From: Dokdonia pacifica
Lineage (GTDB): Bacteria; Bacteroidota; Bacteroidia; Flavobacteriales; Flavobacteriaceae
NCBI RefSeq assembly: GCF_900188275.1
Contig: NZ_FZNY01000001.1
Location: 1,364,001 to 1,428,000, forward strand
Length of the DNA stretch: 64,000 nucleotides
Direction of reading: 5' to 3'
Part shown: positions 16,838 to 25,484 of the stretch, in pieces
Position numbering within the stretch: the stretch's first letter is position 1
Layout: each line of letters starts with the position of its first letter
Notes under the pieces: model-generated
What the model was told of the DNA's origin: nothing
Databases searched by the model: none
The model's input: the letters and a program-made list of their open reading frames with translations, nothing else
Translations under genes and position numbers: made by a program

Positions 16838-17490
16838 GTAAATAATTCTTTGAGCTTTAATGTGTCATTTTGTGCAAGGCGTTTACATATTTTTATAAAT
16901 GCAATAGCCGTAATCATAGCATCTCCAGAAGCGGTATGCCTATCATATAATGGTATTTTTAACGCTTCACTTAGTTGATCTAAACTATATCCTTGTTGCA
17001 TATTCATTCTATTTACAGGATGTTGTAATCGTTTGTATAAAGTTCCTGTATCTAAGGTTTTATTCTTTAATTTCCCTAGATGATGGCGTTGTAGCATTTT
17101 ATTAATGACTGCAATATCAAAACCAATATGATGCCCGATAATAATATCAGTACCAATAAAATGTAAGGTTCGTTGTATGGCTTCAATTGCTGAGATTTTA
17201 TCGTAAGCCCCTTTTTTTAAAATCCCATGTATGGGTGTGCTTTTAGGATCGTAATGATCCTGTTCTACATATAATTCTAAATTATCAGAAACTGTAATTG
17301 TATCTCCTTTTATGGCAATGGCTCCTATAGATAAAATGCGATCTTTTTTTATGTCTAAACCCGTGGTTTCTGTATCTAAGGCAATAAACCGAGTCTCTGC
17401 TAATGGTTTTTGTTCCGCTTTCGCGAAAGCGGACTCATACTGCTCCCAAAATGGAGGGTATTCTTTAGTATGTTGCCATGGCCATTTCAT
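16834..17490 (-). CDS. DnaQ-type 3'-5' exonuclease
   Basis: A 218-residue DEDDh exonuclease, similar to the proofreading/PolC-type exonuclease domain. Exo I is FIALDTETTGLDIKKDRI, Exo II is IGHHIGFDIAVIN, Exo III is DRHTASGDAMITA with the His-Asp pair. In flavobacteria this stand-alone exonuclease travels with the cNMP/CBS/DUF294 protein found upstream here at 9 nt. A perfect 20-bp palindrome (17414-17433) lies in the N-terminal extension and encodes SAFAKAE at residues 20-26, before the catalytic domain. Confidence 0.9.
   Translation of the reverse strand: MKWPWQHTKEYPPFWEQYESAFAKAEQKPLAETRFIALDTETTGLDIKKDRILSIGAIAIKGDTITVSDNLELYVEQDHYDPKSTPIHGILKKGAYDKISAIEAIQRTLHFIGTDIIIGHHIGFDIAVINKMLQRHHLGKLKNKTLDTGTLYKRLQHPVNRMNMQQGYSLDQLSEALKIPLYDRHTASGDAMITAIAFIKICKRLAQNDTLKLKELFT
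17414..17433. repeat. Dispersed palindrome, 20 bp perfect copy in a gene
   Basis: TCCGCTTTCGCGAAAGCGGA, in the N-terminal linker of the exonuclease gene, translated as AFAKA. Confidence 0.95.
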
Positions 17491-17499
17491 AGTATGGGG

Positions 17500-19407
17500 T
17501 TAAATATTTTGTGTTTGATATCGTACACGAAGCACCTCCTGAACATCACGTAAAGGCTTGAAACATCGTTTTAATTTTAGCTTTTCAGCCTTTGTAAGTG
17601 CTTCTAGATTGATAAAGCGACCACTATCATTTTGAGCCATCCCTCTTTTAGTACGAAATTTTAATAATGCCCTAAAAGCATATGAGCAATTCTCAAATAG
17701 CTCTCTATTAGGCGCATCTATTGCTGCCAAAGCTGTAAAACGCTCTGAAGTGTTTTTGGTATGTAAAATACCTTGCCCAAGAGCTAGCACTCTTGCAGCA
17801 TCACTTAAAGGAGCAATAGCTCTATGCTTTATGTCAAAAAAATCTTTATGCTCTCCATTAGATTCTACTATGAATTGTCTAAAGAAACTAATAGGCGGTA
17901 AGTTTTTAAGTGCATGTTTTGCCATATGGCGCAATACAACTTTTTGATGTGCAAGCTTTTCTGAAATATGATCTGTGAGTCCTTTTACTAATGTTTGATC
18001 TCCATACATAAACGTATAATCAAAGAAAATCCCTGAAAGAAGAATATTTTCTGGAGTAGGAGTTGTAATCCAAGTAGAAAACTGTGCTTCCCATTCTGAA
18101 AGAGAAAGACAATACAACGGATTACTAGCCATCATATCTGCAGGACAATAATCATATCCAATCTTGTGTAATCGTTTGTTCATTCTATTAGCAAGCTTTA
18201 AGAAATACTGCTTTACTTGTTCAGGATTTTCTGTATCGCTATTTGCATAGATCAGGGCATTATCTTGATCTGTATAAAGTAATTGTTCTTTTCTCCCTTG
18301 ACTTCCTAATGCTAACCATGCAAAAGTAACAGGTGGTGTCGTTTCCATCTTACGCAGTGATAACTGCATCGTTTGATGTATGAGAGCATCTTTAAGTTCG
18401 CCAAATATTTTAAGAATTTGTGATAACGGGAGGTTTTGATCTAAATATCTTTTTAATAAAAGCATTGTTTTACTCCAAGCCTGTCGTAGATGTTTTGTAC
18501 GTGTGGCTCGTTTTATTTCTTTAAGTAATCCAATGGGACTATTTGCAAAAGAAACCACAATATCATGCTTGCTTAAAATACCTACAATAGTTGTTTGAGG
18601 AGTTCCGTCTTTTGTGATCACTAGATGACTTATACCATGTGTAAGTAATATAAGCTGCGTTTGAGTCACATTAATATCTGGCGATGCACAAATGACAGGA
18701 GTGACCATCACCTCTTTTACCAAAGTAGTTGCTGTAAATTCTCCAGAAGCAATTACATTACGCAAATCTCTATTGGTGAGAATTCCAATGGGGATATTAT
18801 TTTCTGAAATGACTAAACAGCTTATCTGATATTTCTTCATCTTACTAGCTGCTTCTTGAATAGAGATATCTTGCGAACTTTGAATTACTTTTTCTGTAAA
18901 TCGAGCTTTGGAAACTCCGTAAATGTTTTGAGATCTCTCAGGATCATATTCACTTAGAAGTTGCCCACTATTCTCAAGGGTATATGGATCTTTTATATTA
19001 GAAGCAAAACTTGTGATGAGATAGTTAGAAACTGCCTTATTTTCTTTTGTAAGGGTCGCAAATGCTTCCATAGGAAGCGCATAGATAATTGTTTCTTCAT
19101 TAGCAATAGCAGTCGTGCGATAAGAATCTTCCTTAGTAACTCGTAATCCTAATAAGTCACCTTCATCACAAATATCTACCGTCTTAATTCCTTGATGAGA
19201 AGGACGTGAGAGTTTTATAGCTCCTTGGTGTACAATGTAAAAGTGTGTGTTATAAGGAGCATCTCGCTTAAAAAGTATTTGATCTTTGTCCAAATACTGT
19301 ACTTGTGCCAACTCGCAAATTTCTAACAAGTCTCTTTTTGCCATAAATTGGAATGGTGGAAACTGCTTTAAGAAATCATAGATACGATATGCAATCGTAT
19401 TTTTCAT
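17500..19407 (-). CDS. cNMP-binding / CBS / DUF294 nucleotidyltransferase-like protein
   Basis: A 635-residue cytoplasmic signalling protein. Domains in order: cyclic-nucleotide-binding fold (about 15-125), two CBS domains (about 170-225 and 232-292), a GlnD-like nucleotidyltransferase domain DUF294 (about 320-460) with motif GSQGRKEQ at 368-375 and acidic pair D380/D382, and DUF294_C (about 490-630). The combination suggests ligand-controlled nucleotidyl transfer or a decayed version of it; partner unknown. It heads an operon with the exonuclease (9 nt) and the HAD phosphatase (4 nt overlap). The upstream 179 bp is shared with the divergent omega-amidase gene. Confidence 0.9.
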   Translation of the reverse strand: MKNTIAYRIYDFLKQFPPFQFMAKRDLLEICELAQVQYLDKDQILFKRDAPYNTHFYIVHQGAIKLSRPSHQGIKTVDICDEGDLLGLRVTKEDSYRTTAIANEETIIYALPMEAFATLTKENKAVSNYLITSFASNIKDPYTLENSGQLLSEYDPERSQNIYGVSKARFTEKVIQSSQDISIQEAASKMKKYQISCLVISENNIPIGILTNRDLRNVIASGEFTATTLVKEVMVTPVICASPDINVTQTQLILLTHGISHLVITKDGTPQTTIVGILSKHDIVVSFANSPIGLLKEIKRATRTKHLRQAWSKTMLLLKRYLDQNLPLSQILKIFGELKDALIHQTMQLSLRKMETTPPVTFAWLALGSQGRKEQLLYTDQDNALIYANSDTENPEQVKQYFLKLANRMNKRLHKIGYDYCPADMMASNPLYCLSLSEWEAQFSTWITTPTPENILLSGIFFDYTFMYGDQTLVKGLTDHISEKLAHQKVVLRHMAKHALKNLPPISFFRQFIVESNGEHKDFFDIKHRAIAPLSDAARVLALGQGILHTKNTSERFTALAAIDAPNRELFENCSYAFRALLKFRTKRGMAQNDSGRFINLEALTKAEKLKLKRCFKPLRDVQEVLRVRYQTQNI

Positions 19408-19573
19408 TTATTTTAAGGTGCTTAAAATTAGTATGTACATAAGAGGCTTTTCAAAGTTACATAGAATTTGGACATTTAAAAATAATAAAGCTTACTTGTT
19501 AGTGCGATATAATCTTAATATTGCAATATTACATTTATGTAAAATGCAATATATTTATTTTTTAAACTTCTTG

Positions 19574-19581
19574 TATCTTTG
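19574..19581 (+). promoter_or_regulatory. -7 promoter box (TATCTTTG), leaderless start
   Basis: TATCTTTG ends 5 nt before ATG 19587, the same geometry as at 4603-4610 and at the panD gene, so a leaderless transcript is predicted for the omega-amidase gene. Confidence 0.6.
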
Positions 19582-19586
19582 GAGTT

Positions 19587-20363
19587 ATGATAGATACACT
19601 TCAAATTGCCATTATTCAAACCCATCTTGTTTGGGAAAATGCTACAGCAAATCGTAAAAACTTAGAGGCTTTAGTAGCGCAAGTGTCTGATGAGGTGCAA
19701 CTAATTATTTTACCGGAAATGTTTACAACAGGTTTTAGCATGGATCCTGTATCTCTTGCAGAGCCTATGGATGGAATTACTGTGCAATGGATGAAGAAAT
19801 GGGCAAGCCAAAAAGATATAGCAATTTGTGGGAGTATCATTATAACAGAAAACAATAAGTATTATAACCGATTTCTTTTTGTAAAACCAGATGGCACTAT
19901 AGACCATTATGACAAACGTCATCGATTTATGATGGCTGGAGAAGGTGAGTTATATACTGCTGGAGAAACTCAAGTTGTAATACCTTATAAAGGTTGGAAA
20001 TTGTTTCCACAAATATGTTATGATTTACGCTTCCCTGTTTTTGCTCGTAACACAGTAGATTATGATGTTGTGATTTATGTAGCAAATTGGCCAAAACCTC
20101 GTGTAGCAGCGTGGGATGCTTTACTTAAGGCAAGAGCAATAGAAAACATGAGCTATGCGATAGGAGTAAATCGCATAGGGCTTGACGGGAATGGATTGGA
20201 GTACGTAGGCCACTCTGGAGTATATAATGTGTTAGGAGATGAGATTGCTTTCGCGAAAGCGGAAGAAAAAATAATCACAGCTACATTATCTAAAAGCCAT
20301 ATTGAAGCCACAAGAAAAAAATTACCTTTCCTTGAAGATAGAGATCAATTCACACTAGTTTAA
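19587..20363 (+). CDS. Omega-amidase (nitrilase family, YafV/Nit2-like)
   Basis: A 258-residue carbon-nitrogen hydrolase. The catalytic triad is visible: Glu44 in LPEMFTTGFS, Lys110 in YDKRHRF and Cys144 in FPQICYDLRFP. The RHRF and MAGEGELYTAG context fits the omega-amidase (YafV/Nit2) branch, which deamidates alpha-ketoglutaramate and so drives glutamine-dependent transamination of the methionine keto-acid. The methionine-type aminotransferase at 5247-6389 would be its partner. A palindrome (20247-20260) is in frame and encodes AFAKA at residues 221-225, in the strand-turn near the C terminus. The gene converges on the Ig-like lipoprotein gene with a 4-bp overlap of stops. Confidence 0.9.
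   Translation: MIDTLQIAIIQTHLVWENATANRKNLEALVAQVSDEVQLIILPEMFTTGFSMDPVSLAEPMDGITVQWMKKWASQKDIAICGSIIITENNKYYNRFLFVKPDGTIDHYDKRHRFMMAGEGELYTAGETQVVIPYKGWKLFPQICYDLRFPVFARNTVDYDVVIYVANWPKPRVAAWDALLKARAIENMSYAIGVNRIGLDGNGLEYVGHSGVYNVLGDEIAFAKAEEKIITATLSKSHIEATRKKLPFLEDRDQFTLV
20247..20260. repeat. Dispersed palindrome, 14 bp core copy in a gene
   Basis: Core GCTTTCGCGAAAGC only, inside the omega-amidase gene, translated on the plus strand as AFAKA. Confidence 0.95.
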
Positions 20364-21994
20364 TCCTTTAATTCAAAAGTAGGAACGAGAGACCAACTGG
20401 CATTTACCTCAATAGCTTCCCCATAATGAATTACCTTTTCAGGTTGACGTTTTTTAAGATAGTTTCCAGTATCATAAATCTTATTGCCATTTGTATCTTC
20501 AATTAATTGTATCAGATAGGTAGCAGGTTTTAATGTAGTAAAGTCAAATACAGTTTCATTAGTGGTATAACGTTCTTGTATCACCTCTCCTTTTTGATCG
20601 GTAAGCTGAATGATATATGGGAAGTTTTTTGCATTGACTAACGTAAGTTTGATACTCCCGTAATCCGACGCTTCTTTTGTAGTAGAGGTGTAGGTTAATG
20701 TGTCATTTACATTTCCAAAAAAATCGGTCATAGCACCTGGTAATGCCAAGATAGAATATTTGGTTTTTTCTTCTGTTTTAAATGACAAAGAGAGTTTTGT
20801 ATCTCTTTCTGAAAGAAGTAATTCATAATCTAAAGGAATAGAATCTCTAATTACCCTTATAAGGCTATCTTGTATTTTTTCTATAGGAATATTACTCGTT
20901 ATTTCAAAAGGCGAATCTAGAACAAGTGTTCTTCCTGTTTTTGAAGAAAAGCGTAAGGAATCTACTTTAGGAGTACGTAGTTTTGCTACTAGCGTATCTC
21001 TATAGGTCGGTCCTGTTGCTTCAAAAACAAGAGAATCTATTTCGGGCTTCGGATCAAACCAATAGTACAAGGTATCTGAATTGATTTTTTGAGTGATTTT
21101 AGATCTAAAATTGGGAGGCGTTTCTGTAAGTAAATTTATAGCGATACTATCTATAGGTCCAGATACACCAAAAGTAATTCTATTGGAACCAGAATGTCTA
21201 GGTCGAGATGATTTGGTTTCAGGAACCTCTTTAAATAGCTTTAGCGTATATGAACTGTCATTAGGAACCGTTATAAACTCCTTTAAAAAAGCTACTTTAT
21301 CTTTGTTAGGTTGAAATGTAAAATTGGCATCCTCATCTTTCATGGCAATGAGCATATATTCTCCCTCTTTTATATTCCCTATTTCAAATGTGGTAAGACT
21401 ATCTAATGTATTAGTAACATAGCGAGGGCGTTCATTATAGATAATAGAATCATTAAATGTACTATCTATAGTATATAACATCACAGATACAAATTCATCA
21501 GGTTTTGTTTTTAATTCGTCAGTAATAGATCCTTTAACGGTAAGACTATCTATATAATCACCCGTAGAAAACACATATTTAAAATAAGAAAATGGGTTAC
21601 TCTCATTATTATCTACAATACTTTGACCAAAGTTAAATACATAGGTTGTATTAGGTTCTAATGTGTCTTTAATTTCAATATTTACATATTTAGCAGCAGA
21701 CCCTTGCGGAGAAATCACACTATTTTCTAAAGGTGGCGATACTATTAATTGCTTTTGATAATCTTTAAGCTTAATATATTCATCAAAATAGATGCGTATT
21801 CTATTACCATCAAAATTTGTAGTAAAATTAGGCGGTTCAGATTTAATAAACACAGGAGGAATGCTATCTTGAGGTCCTCCAGTAGGAGATCCTCTCTTTG
21901 CGCAATTCACTAAAGTAAGTGACATAAACACAATCATACCAACATAATAGAGGCACTTTTTTGCTTTCAAAATATATAGAGATGTAGTATTCAT
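20360..21994 (-). CDS. Ig-like (Big_5) domain lipoprotein
   Basis: A 544-residue lipoprotein with lipobox LVNC (Cys31), followed by AKRGSPTGGPQDSIPPVF, a start typical of flavobacterial Big_5 proteins. The first domain (about 45-140) is an SbsA-like Ig fold (NRIRIYFDEYIKLKDYQKQL, ...TYVFNFGQSIVDNNE). The rest is beta-rich with further Ig/carboxypeptidase-regulatory-like modules and ends in KIYDTGNYLKKRQPE, a pattern of calcium-binding or sortable surface lipoproteins. Function unknown, probably envelope-associated. The comF gene lies upstream on the same strand, 44 bp away. Confidence 0.8.
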   Translation of the reverse strand: MNTTSLYILKAKKCLYYVGMIVFMSLTLVNCAKRGSPTGGPQDSIPPVFIKSEPPNFTTNFDGNRIRIYFDEYIKLKDYQKQLIVSPPLENSVISPQGSAAKYVNIEIKDTLEPNTTYVFNFGQSIVDNNESNPFSYFKYVFSTGDYIDSLTVKGSITDELKTKPDEFVSVMLYTIDSTFNDSIIYNERPRYVTNTLDSLTTFEIGNIKEGEYMLIAMKDEDANFTFQPNKDKVAFLKEFITVPNDSSYTLKLFKEVPETKSSRPRHSGSNRITFGVSGPIDSIAINLLTETPPNFRSKITQKINSDTLYYWFDPKPEIDSLVFEATGPTYRDTLVAKLRTPKVDSLRFSSKTGRTLVLDSPFEITSNIPIEKIQDSLIRVIRDSIPLDYELLLSERDTKLSLSFKTEEKTKYSILALPGAMTDFFGNVNDTLTYTSTTKEASDYGSIKLTLVNAKNFPYIIQLTDQKGEVIQERYTTNETVFDFTTLKPATYLIQLIEDTNGNKIYDTGNYLKKRQPEKVIHYGEAIEVNASWSLVPTFELKD

Positions 21995-22038
21995 TTATGG
22001 TAACAAAGAAACAACTAATTTTTAGCCAAACGAAATAC

Positions 22039-22719
22039 TTATTTCGCTATTGCCATTGTTGCAATACTTAACTTTATTTTAGGGATTTTTAGTAATTGTA
22101 ATGCACATGCTTCTAAAGTAGCGCCAGTCGTTAGAATGTCATCTACTAATAAAATGTGCTTTCCTTCTAGCGCATGTTTATCTGTAATTGAAAAAGCATC
22201 TAGTACTTCATCACTTCTAGAAAAGCGCCCTTTAAAAACTTGTGTCTTGGTATTTTTAGATTTAATTAAAATATCATTTATATATGAAGCCTTAAGATGT
22301 TTTGATAAGGCAATAGCAAATCCTGTTACTTGATTATAACCACGCTTTTTTTTCTTTTTAGGGTGTATAGGAACAGGAATTATAGTATCTATAACTTGAT
22401 ATGAAGGCAATTCTGCTAGTTCTCTTCCTAACCAATCTCCTAAAAACGTACTGATCTCTTCTTTATCATTGTATTTTAAATTATGCAATAATTTTTGAAC
22501 AGGACCTTTCTTTTCAAAATAGAGTAAGGCTGTTGCTTGTTCTAGCATAATACGACCATAAAATACTTTTTGAATAACACTGTCGTTATACAAATGAAAC
22601 TGGGTAAGTGGTAAATAATGCCTGCATTGTGTGCAAATCATATATTCTGATGCTTGTAAGCTTTCAGAACACGCATAACAAGTCTTTGGAAATAAAAAAT
22701 AGCGTAATGATTGCAACAT
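22039..22719 (-). CDS. comF: ComF family phosphoribosyltransferase-like protein
   Basis: A 226-residue ComF/GntX-type protein. An N-terminal zinc ribbon is formed by CYAC and CTQC (Cys14, Cys17 and the pair near 31-34), followed by a type I phosphoribosyltransferase domain with the PRPP motif LLVDDILTTGATLEAC near the C terminus. ComF proteins take part in DNA uptake in naturally competent bacteria, with a helicase-linked role; in non-competent species the role is unclear. It lies upstream of the Ig-like lipoprotein gene and is divergent from the coiled-coil membrane protein. Confidence 0.92.
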   Translation of the reverse strand: MLQSLRYFLFPKTCYACSESLQASEYMICTQCRHYLPLTQFHLYNDSVIQKVFYGRIMLEQATALLYFEKKGPVQKLLHNLKYNDKEEISTFLGDWLGRELAELPSYQVIDTIIPVPIHPKKKKKRGYNQVTGFAIALSKHLKASYINDILIKSKNTKTQVFKGRFSRSDEVLDAFSITDKHALEGKHILLVDDILTTGATLEACALQLLKIPKIKLSIATMAIAK

Positions 22720-22773
22720 GCATTTGTTATTTTTTTTCTAATTTAACCACTTTTCAAAGAATATAGAACTTCT

Positions 22774-23655
22774 ATGGGTACTAAAAGTACTAAAAACACA
22801 CTTCTTATACTTACTATACTACTTTGTTTAGTTGTTGTAGGCTTGGGAGCATACACTATAAAAGTTCACGGTGATATGCAAGAAAATGAATCTCGCCTTA
22901 AAGAAGAAAAAGCCATTATTGAGAGAGAACTCAAAGAAGAAATAAAGAAGTATAATGATATTTTAACCGAAAAGAATATCCTCTCAAACGAACTTTCTGA
23001 TGCTAAGGAAAGCTTAGAAGCATTACAAAAACGATTAGATAGTAATGAAATAACCCAAGCTACAGTCAGGGCATATAGAATAGAACTCAATAAAATGCGC
23101 CGTGAGCGCGAACTATTATTTAAGCAAAATGATAGTCTTCTTAATGAAACAGAACGCTTAGCAAAACTCAATGAAGAAACACAAGATGCTTTAGAAAAAG
23201 TAGTAAAAGCTAAAAATGAACTAGAGAATGACAAGAGAGTTCTTGAAAATAAGATAAGTCTAGGAGCTCAGATAACGGCTAGTAATCTTATTGTAAGAGG
23301 TGTTATTCAGCGTAATAGCGGTAAGTTTTTTAATACTTCCAGAGCAAATCGTGCCAAAATGGTACGTATCTGTTATGAGGTAAATGAAAACAAATTAGCA
23401 AAACCAGGAGATCTTAACTTTTTTGTGCAAGTACTTAATAGCAAAGGCGAAATGATAGGAATTCCTAGAGAAGAAAAACTTTCTAATGGAGAGCGCATCC
23501 GTTTTAATTCGCGCACTACAATACCCTATAGTAATAAACCTTTTAACGTATGCGAGTTGGTGCTACCAGTACAAACTTTTGAAAAAGATGCTTACACTGT
23601 AAACGTATTTCATGAAGATAGACTCTTACTTACTTCCATACTTGAGTTAAAATAA
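22774..23655 (+). CDS. Membrane-anchored coiled-coil protein
   Basis: A 293-residue protein with one N-terminal transmembrane helix (about residues 9-27), a long coiled coil (about 36-165, heptads such as NELSDAKESLEALQKRLDSN), and a C-terminal beta-rich domain (about 170-293, GVIQRNSGKFFNTSRANRAK onward). The topology is a stalk with a globular head in the periplasm. It resembles flavobacterial proteins often labelled chromosome-segregation-like, but only the coiled coil supports that name. Function unknown. Confidence 0.75.
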   Translation: MGTKSTKNTLLILTILLCLVVVGLGAYTIKVHGDMQENESRLKEEKAIIERELKEEIKKYNDILTEKNILSNELSDAKESLEALQKRLDSNEITQATVRAYRIELNKMRRERELLFKQNDSLLNETERLAKLNEETQDALEKVVKAKNELENDKRVLENKISLGAQITASNLIVRGVIQRNSGKFFNTSRANRAKMVRICYEVNENKLAKPGDLNFFVQVLNSKGEMIGIPREEKLSNGERIRFNSRTTIPYSNKPFNVCELVLPVQTFEKDAYTVNVFHEDRLLLTSILELK

Positions 23656-23690
23656 CACAATTTCAATTTCTTCAAATTAAGAGGTATCCC

Positions 23691-23698
23691 TATTTTTG
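23691..23698 (+). promoter_or_regulatory. -7 promoter box (TATTTTTG) for glyS
   Basis: TATTTTTG matches TAnnTTTG. Transcription would start near 23703, giving a leader of about 110 nt that contains the 24-bp palindrome at 23743-23766. Confidence 0.5.
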
Positions 23699-23742
23699 CG
23701 ATCTTATTATAAATAGTTACTCGTGTAATTACTTGTAAAAAG

Positions 23743-23766
23743 TATACGCTTTCGCGAAAGCGTATA
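23743..23766. repeat. Dispersed palindrome, 24 bp perfect copy
   Basis: Identical over 24 bp to the copies at 1191 and 4470. It lies in the predicted 5' untranslated leader of glyS, where the RNA could fold into a 10-bp stem with a CGCG loop. Confidence 0.95.
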
Positions 23767-23815
23767 AAGCAATAAAACAATATAGCAACAGCATAAAGAA
23801 ATTAGAAAACAAGTT

Positions 23816-25351
23816 ATGGCTAAGCAAGAAGATCAATTTAAGAAGGTAATCTCTCACGCAAAAGAATACGGGTATATTTTTGGAAGTAGTGAGATTTATG
23901 ATGGATTAAGTGCGGTATATGATTATGGCCAGAATGGGGCAGAACTTAAAAAAAATATACGTGAGTACTGGTGGAAAAGTATGGTCAATATGCACCAAAA
24001 TATTGTAGGACTTGATGCTGCTATATTTATGCACCCTACTACTTGGAAAGCTTCTGGTCACGTAGATGCATTTAGTGATCCACTCATAGATAATAAAGAT
24101 TCTAAGAAGAGATATAGAGCCGATGTTTTGGTGGAAGATTATGCTGAAAAATTAAATATTAAAGCCGAAAAAGAAATTACAAAAGCTGCAAAGCGTTTTG
24201 GAGAAAGCTTTGATCGCGATCAATACGAGACTACAAATCCTCGTGTGATGGGATATCGTCAAAAACAAAAAGATGCTACTACTAGACTCGCTAGATTATT
24301 AGAAGCAGAAGATCTTGCAGGTGTAAAAGCACTTATAGAAGAACTAGAAATTGCTTGTCCAGAGTCAGGATCAAAAAATTGGACAGATGTACGCCAGTTT
24401 AATTTAATGTTTGGAACAAAACTAGGCGCCTCTGCAGAAACTGCTACAGATTTGTACTTACGTCCAGAAACAGCACAAGGGATCTTTGTTAATTTTTTAA
24501 ATGTTCAGAAAACAGGAAGAATGAAAATTCCTTTTGGAATTGCTCAAACGGGAAAGGCATTTAGAAACGAAATTGTGGCAAGACAGTTTATTTTCCGTAT
24601 GAGAGAATTTGAACAAATGGAAATGCAGTTTTTTGTACGTCCAGGAGAAGAAATGAAATGGTATGAATACTGGAAAGAAACTCGTTTAAAATGGCATAAG
24701 TCACTAGGGTTAGGAGAAGAGAATTATCGTTTTCATGATCATGAAAAATTAGCACATTATGCTAACGCTGCTGCAGATATAGAATTTAACTTCCCATTTG
24801 GATTTAAAGAATTGGAAGGGATACATTCTCGTACAGATTTTGATCTTAAAGCTCATGAGGAGCATTCAGGTAAAAAATTACAATTTTTTGATCCAGAGCT
24901 TAACGAAAGTTATGTTCCTTATGTAGTTGAAACCTCTATTGGTCTTGATCGTATGTTTTTAGCGGTGTTTTCTAAATCTCTACAAGAAGAGACATTAGAG
25001 GACGGAACATCTAGGGTGGTTTTAAAATTGCCTTCTATCCTTGCTCCTGTAAAAGCAGCGATCCTACCACTCGTTAAAAAAGATGGCTTGCCAGAAATAG
25101 CACAACAAATCGTAGATGATTTAAAGTTTGATTTTAATGTAATTTATGATGAAAAAGATGCAATAGGTCGCCGTTACCGTCGCCAAGATGCTGCAGGTAC
25201 TCCTTTTTGTATTACGATAGATCACGACACTATTAAGGATCAAACAGTCACAATACGTCATCGCGATTCTATGAAGCAAGAACGAATAGCTATAAAAGAT
25301 ATTAAAGGAATTATTGAACAGCAAGTGAGTTTTAAAAACTGGATATTATAG
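23816..25351 (+). CDS. glyS: Glycine-tRNA ligase (alpha2 type)
   Basis: A class II aminoacyl-tRNA synthetase of 511 residues that charges tRNA-Gly, of the single-chain alpha2 kind (GlyQS/eukaryal-like), as expected in Bacteroidetes instead of the alpha2-beta2 GlyQ+GlyS enzyme. Landmarks: EIYDGLSAVYDYGQNG, RPETAQGIFVNF, motif 2 FRNEIVARQFIFRMREFEQM, SIGLDRMF (motif 3) and the anticodon-binding C-terminal domain (APVKAAILPLVKKD ... GRRYRRQDAAGTPFC). It is monocistronic, with a long leader holding a palindrome. Confidence 0.97.
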   Translation: MAKQEDQFKKVISHAKEYGYIFGSSEIYDGLSAVYDYGQNGAELKKNIREYWWKSMVNMHQNIVGLDAAIFMHPTTWKASGHVDAFSDPLIDNKDSKKRYRADVLVEDYAEKLNIKAEKEITKAAKRFGESFDRDQYETTNPRVMGYRQKQKDATTRLARLLEAEDLAGVKALIEELEIACPESGSKNWTDVRQFNLMFGTKLGASAETATDLYLRPETAQGIFVNFLNVQKTGRMKIPFGIAQTGKAFRNEIVARQFIFRMREFEQMEMQFFVRPGEEMKWYEYWKETRLKWHKSLGLGEENYRFHDHEKLAHYANAAADIEFNFPFGFKELEGIHSRTDFDLKAHEEHSGKKLQFFDPELNESYVPYVVETSIGLDRMFLAVFSKSLQEETLEDGTSRVVLKLPSILAPVKAAILPLVKKDGLPEIAQQIVDDLKFDFNVIYDEKDAIGRRYRRQDAAGTPFCITIDHDTIKDQTVTIRHRDSMKQERIAIKDIKGIIEQQVSFKNWIL

Positions 25352-25484
25352 TATAAAGTATTATGCATACATAGTTAAAACAAGGAATTGTGTGTCTTTT
25401 TATGTTGTAGTTAGCGAGATTTTAAGTAAATTTAGCAACTTTTTAACAAAAACTTTATACTAATAGACTAAAAAACTACACACG

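Noticed and set aside
19418-19657. Plus-strand open frame between the CBS gene and the omega-amidase
   Set aside because: It overlaps the promoter and start of the omega-amidase in another frame and shows no domain or ribosome-binding site.
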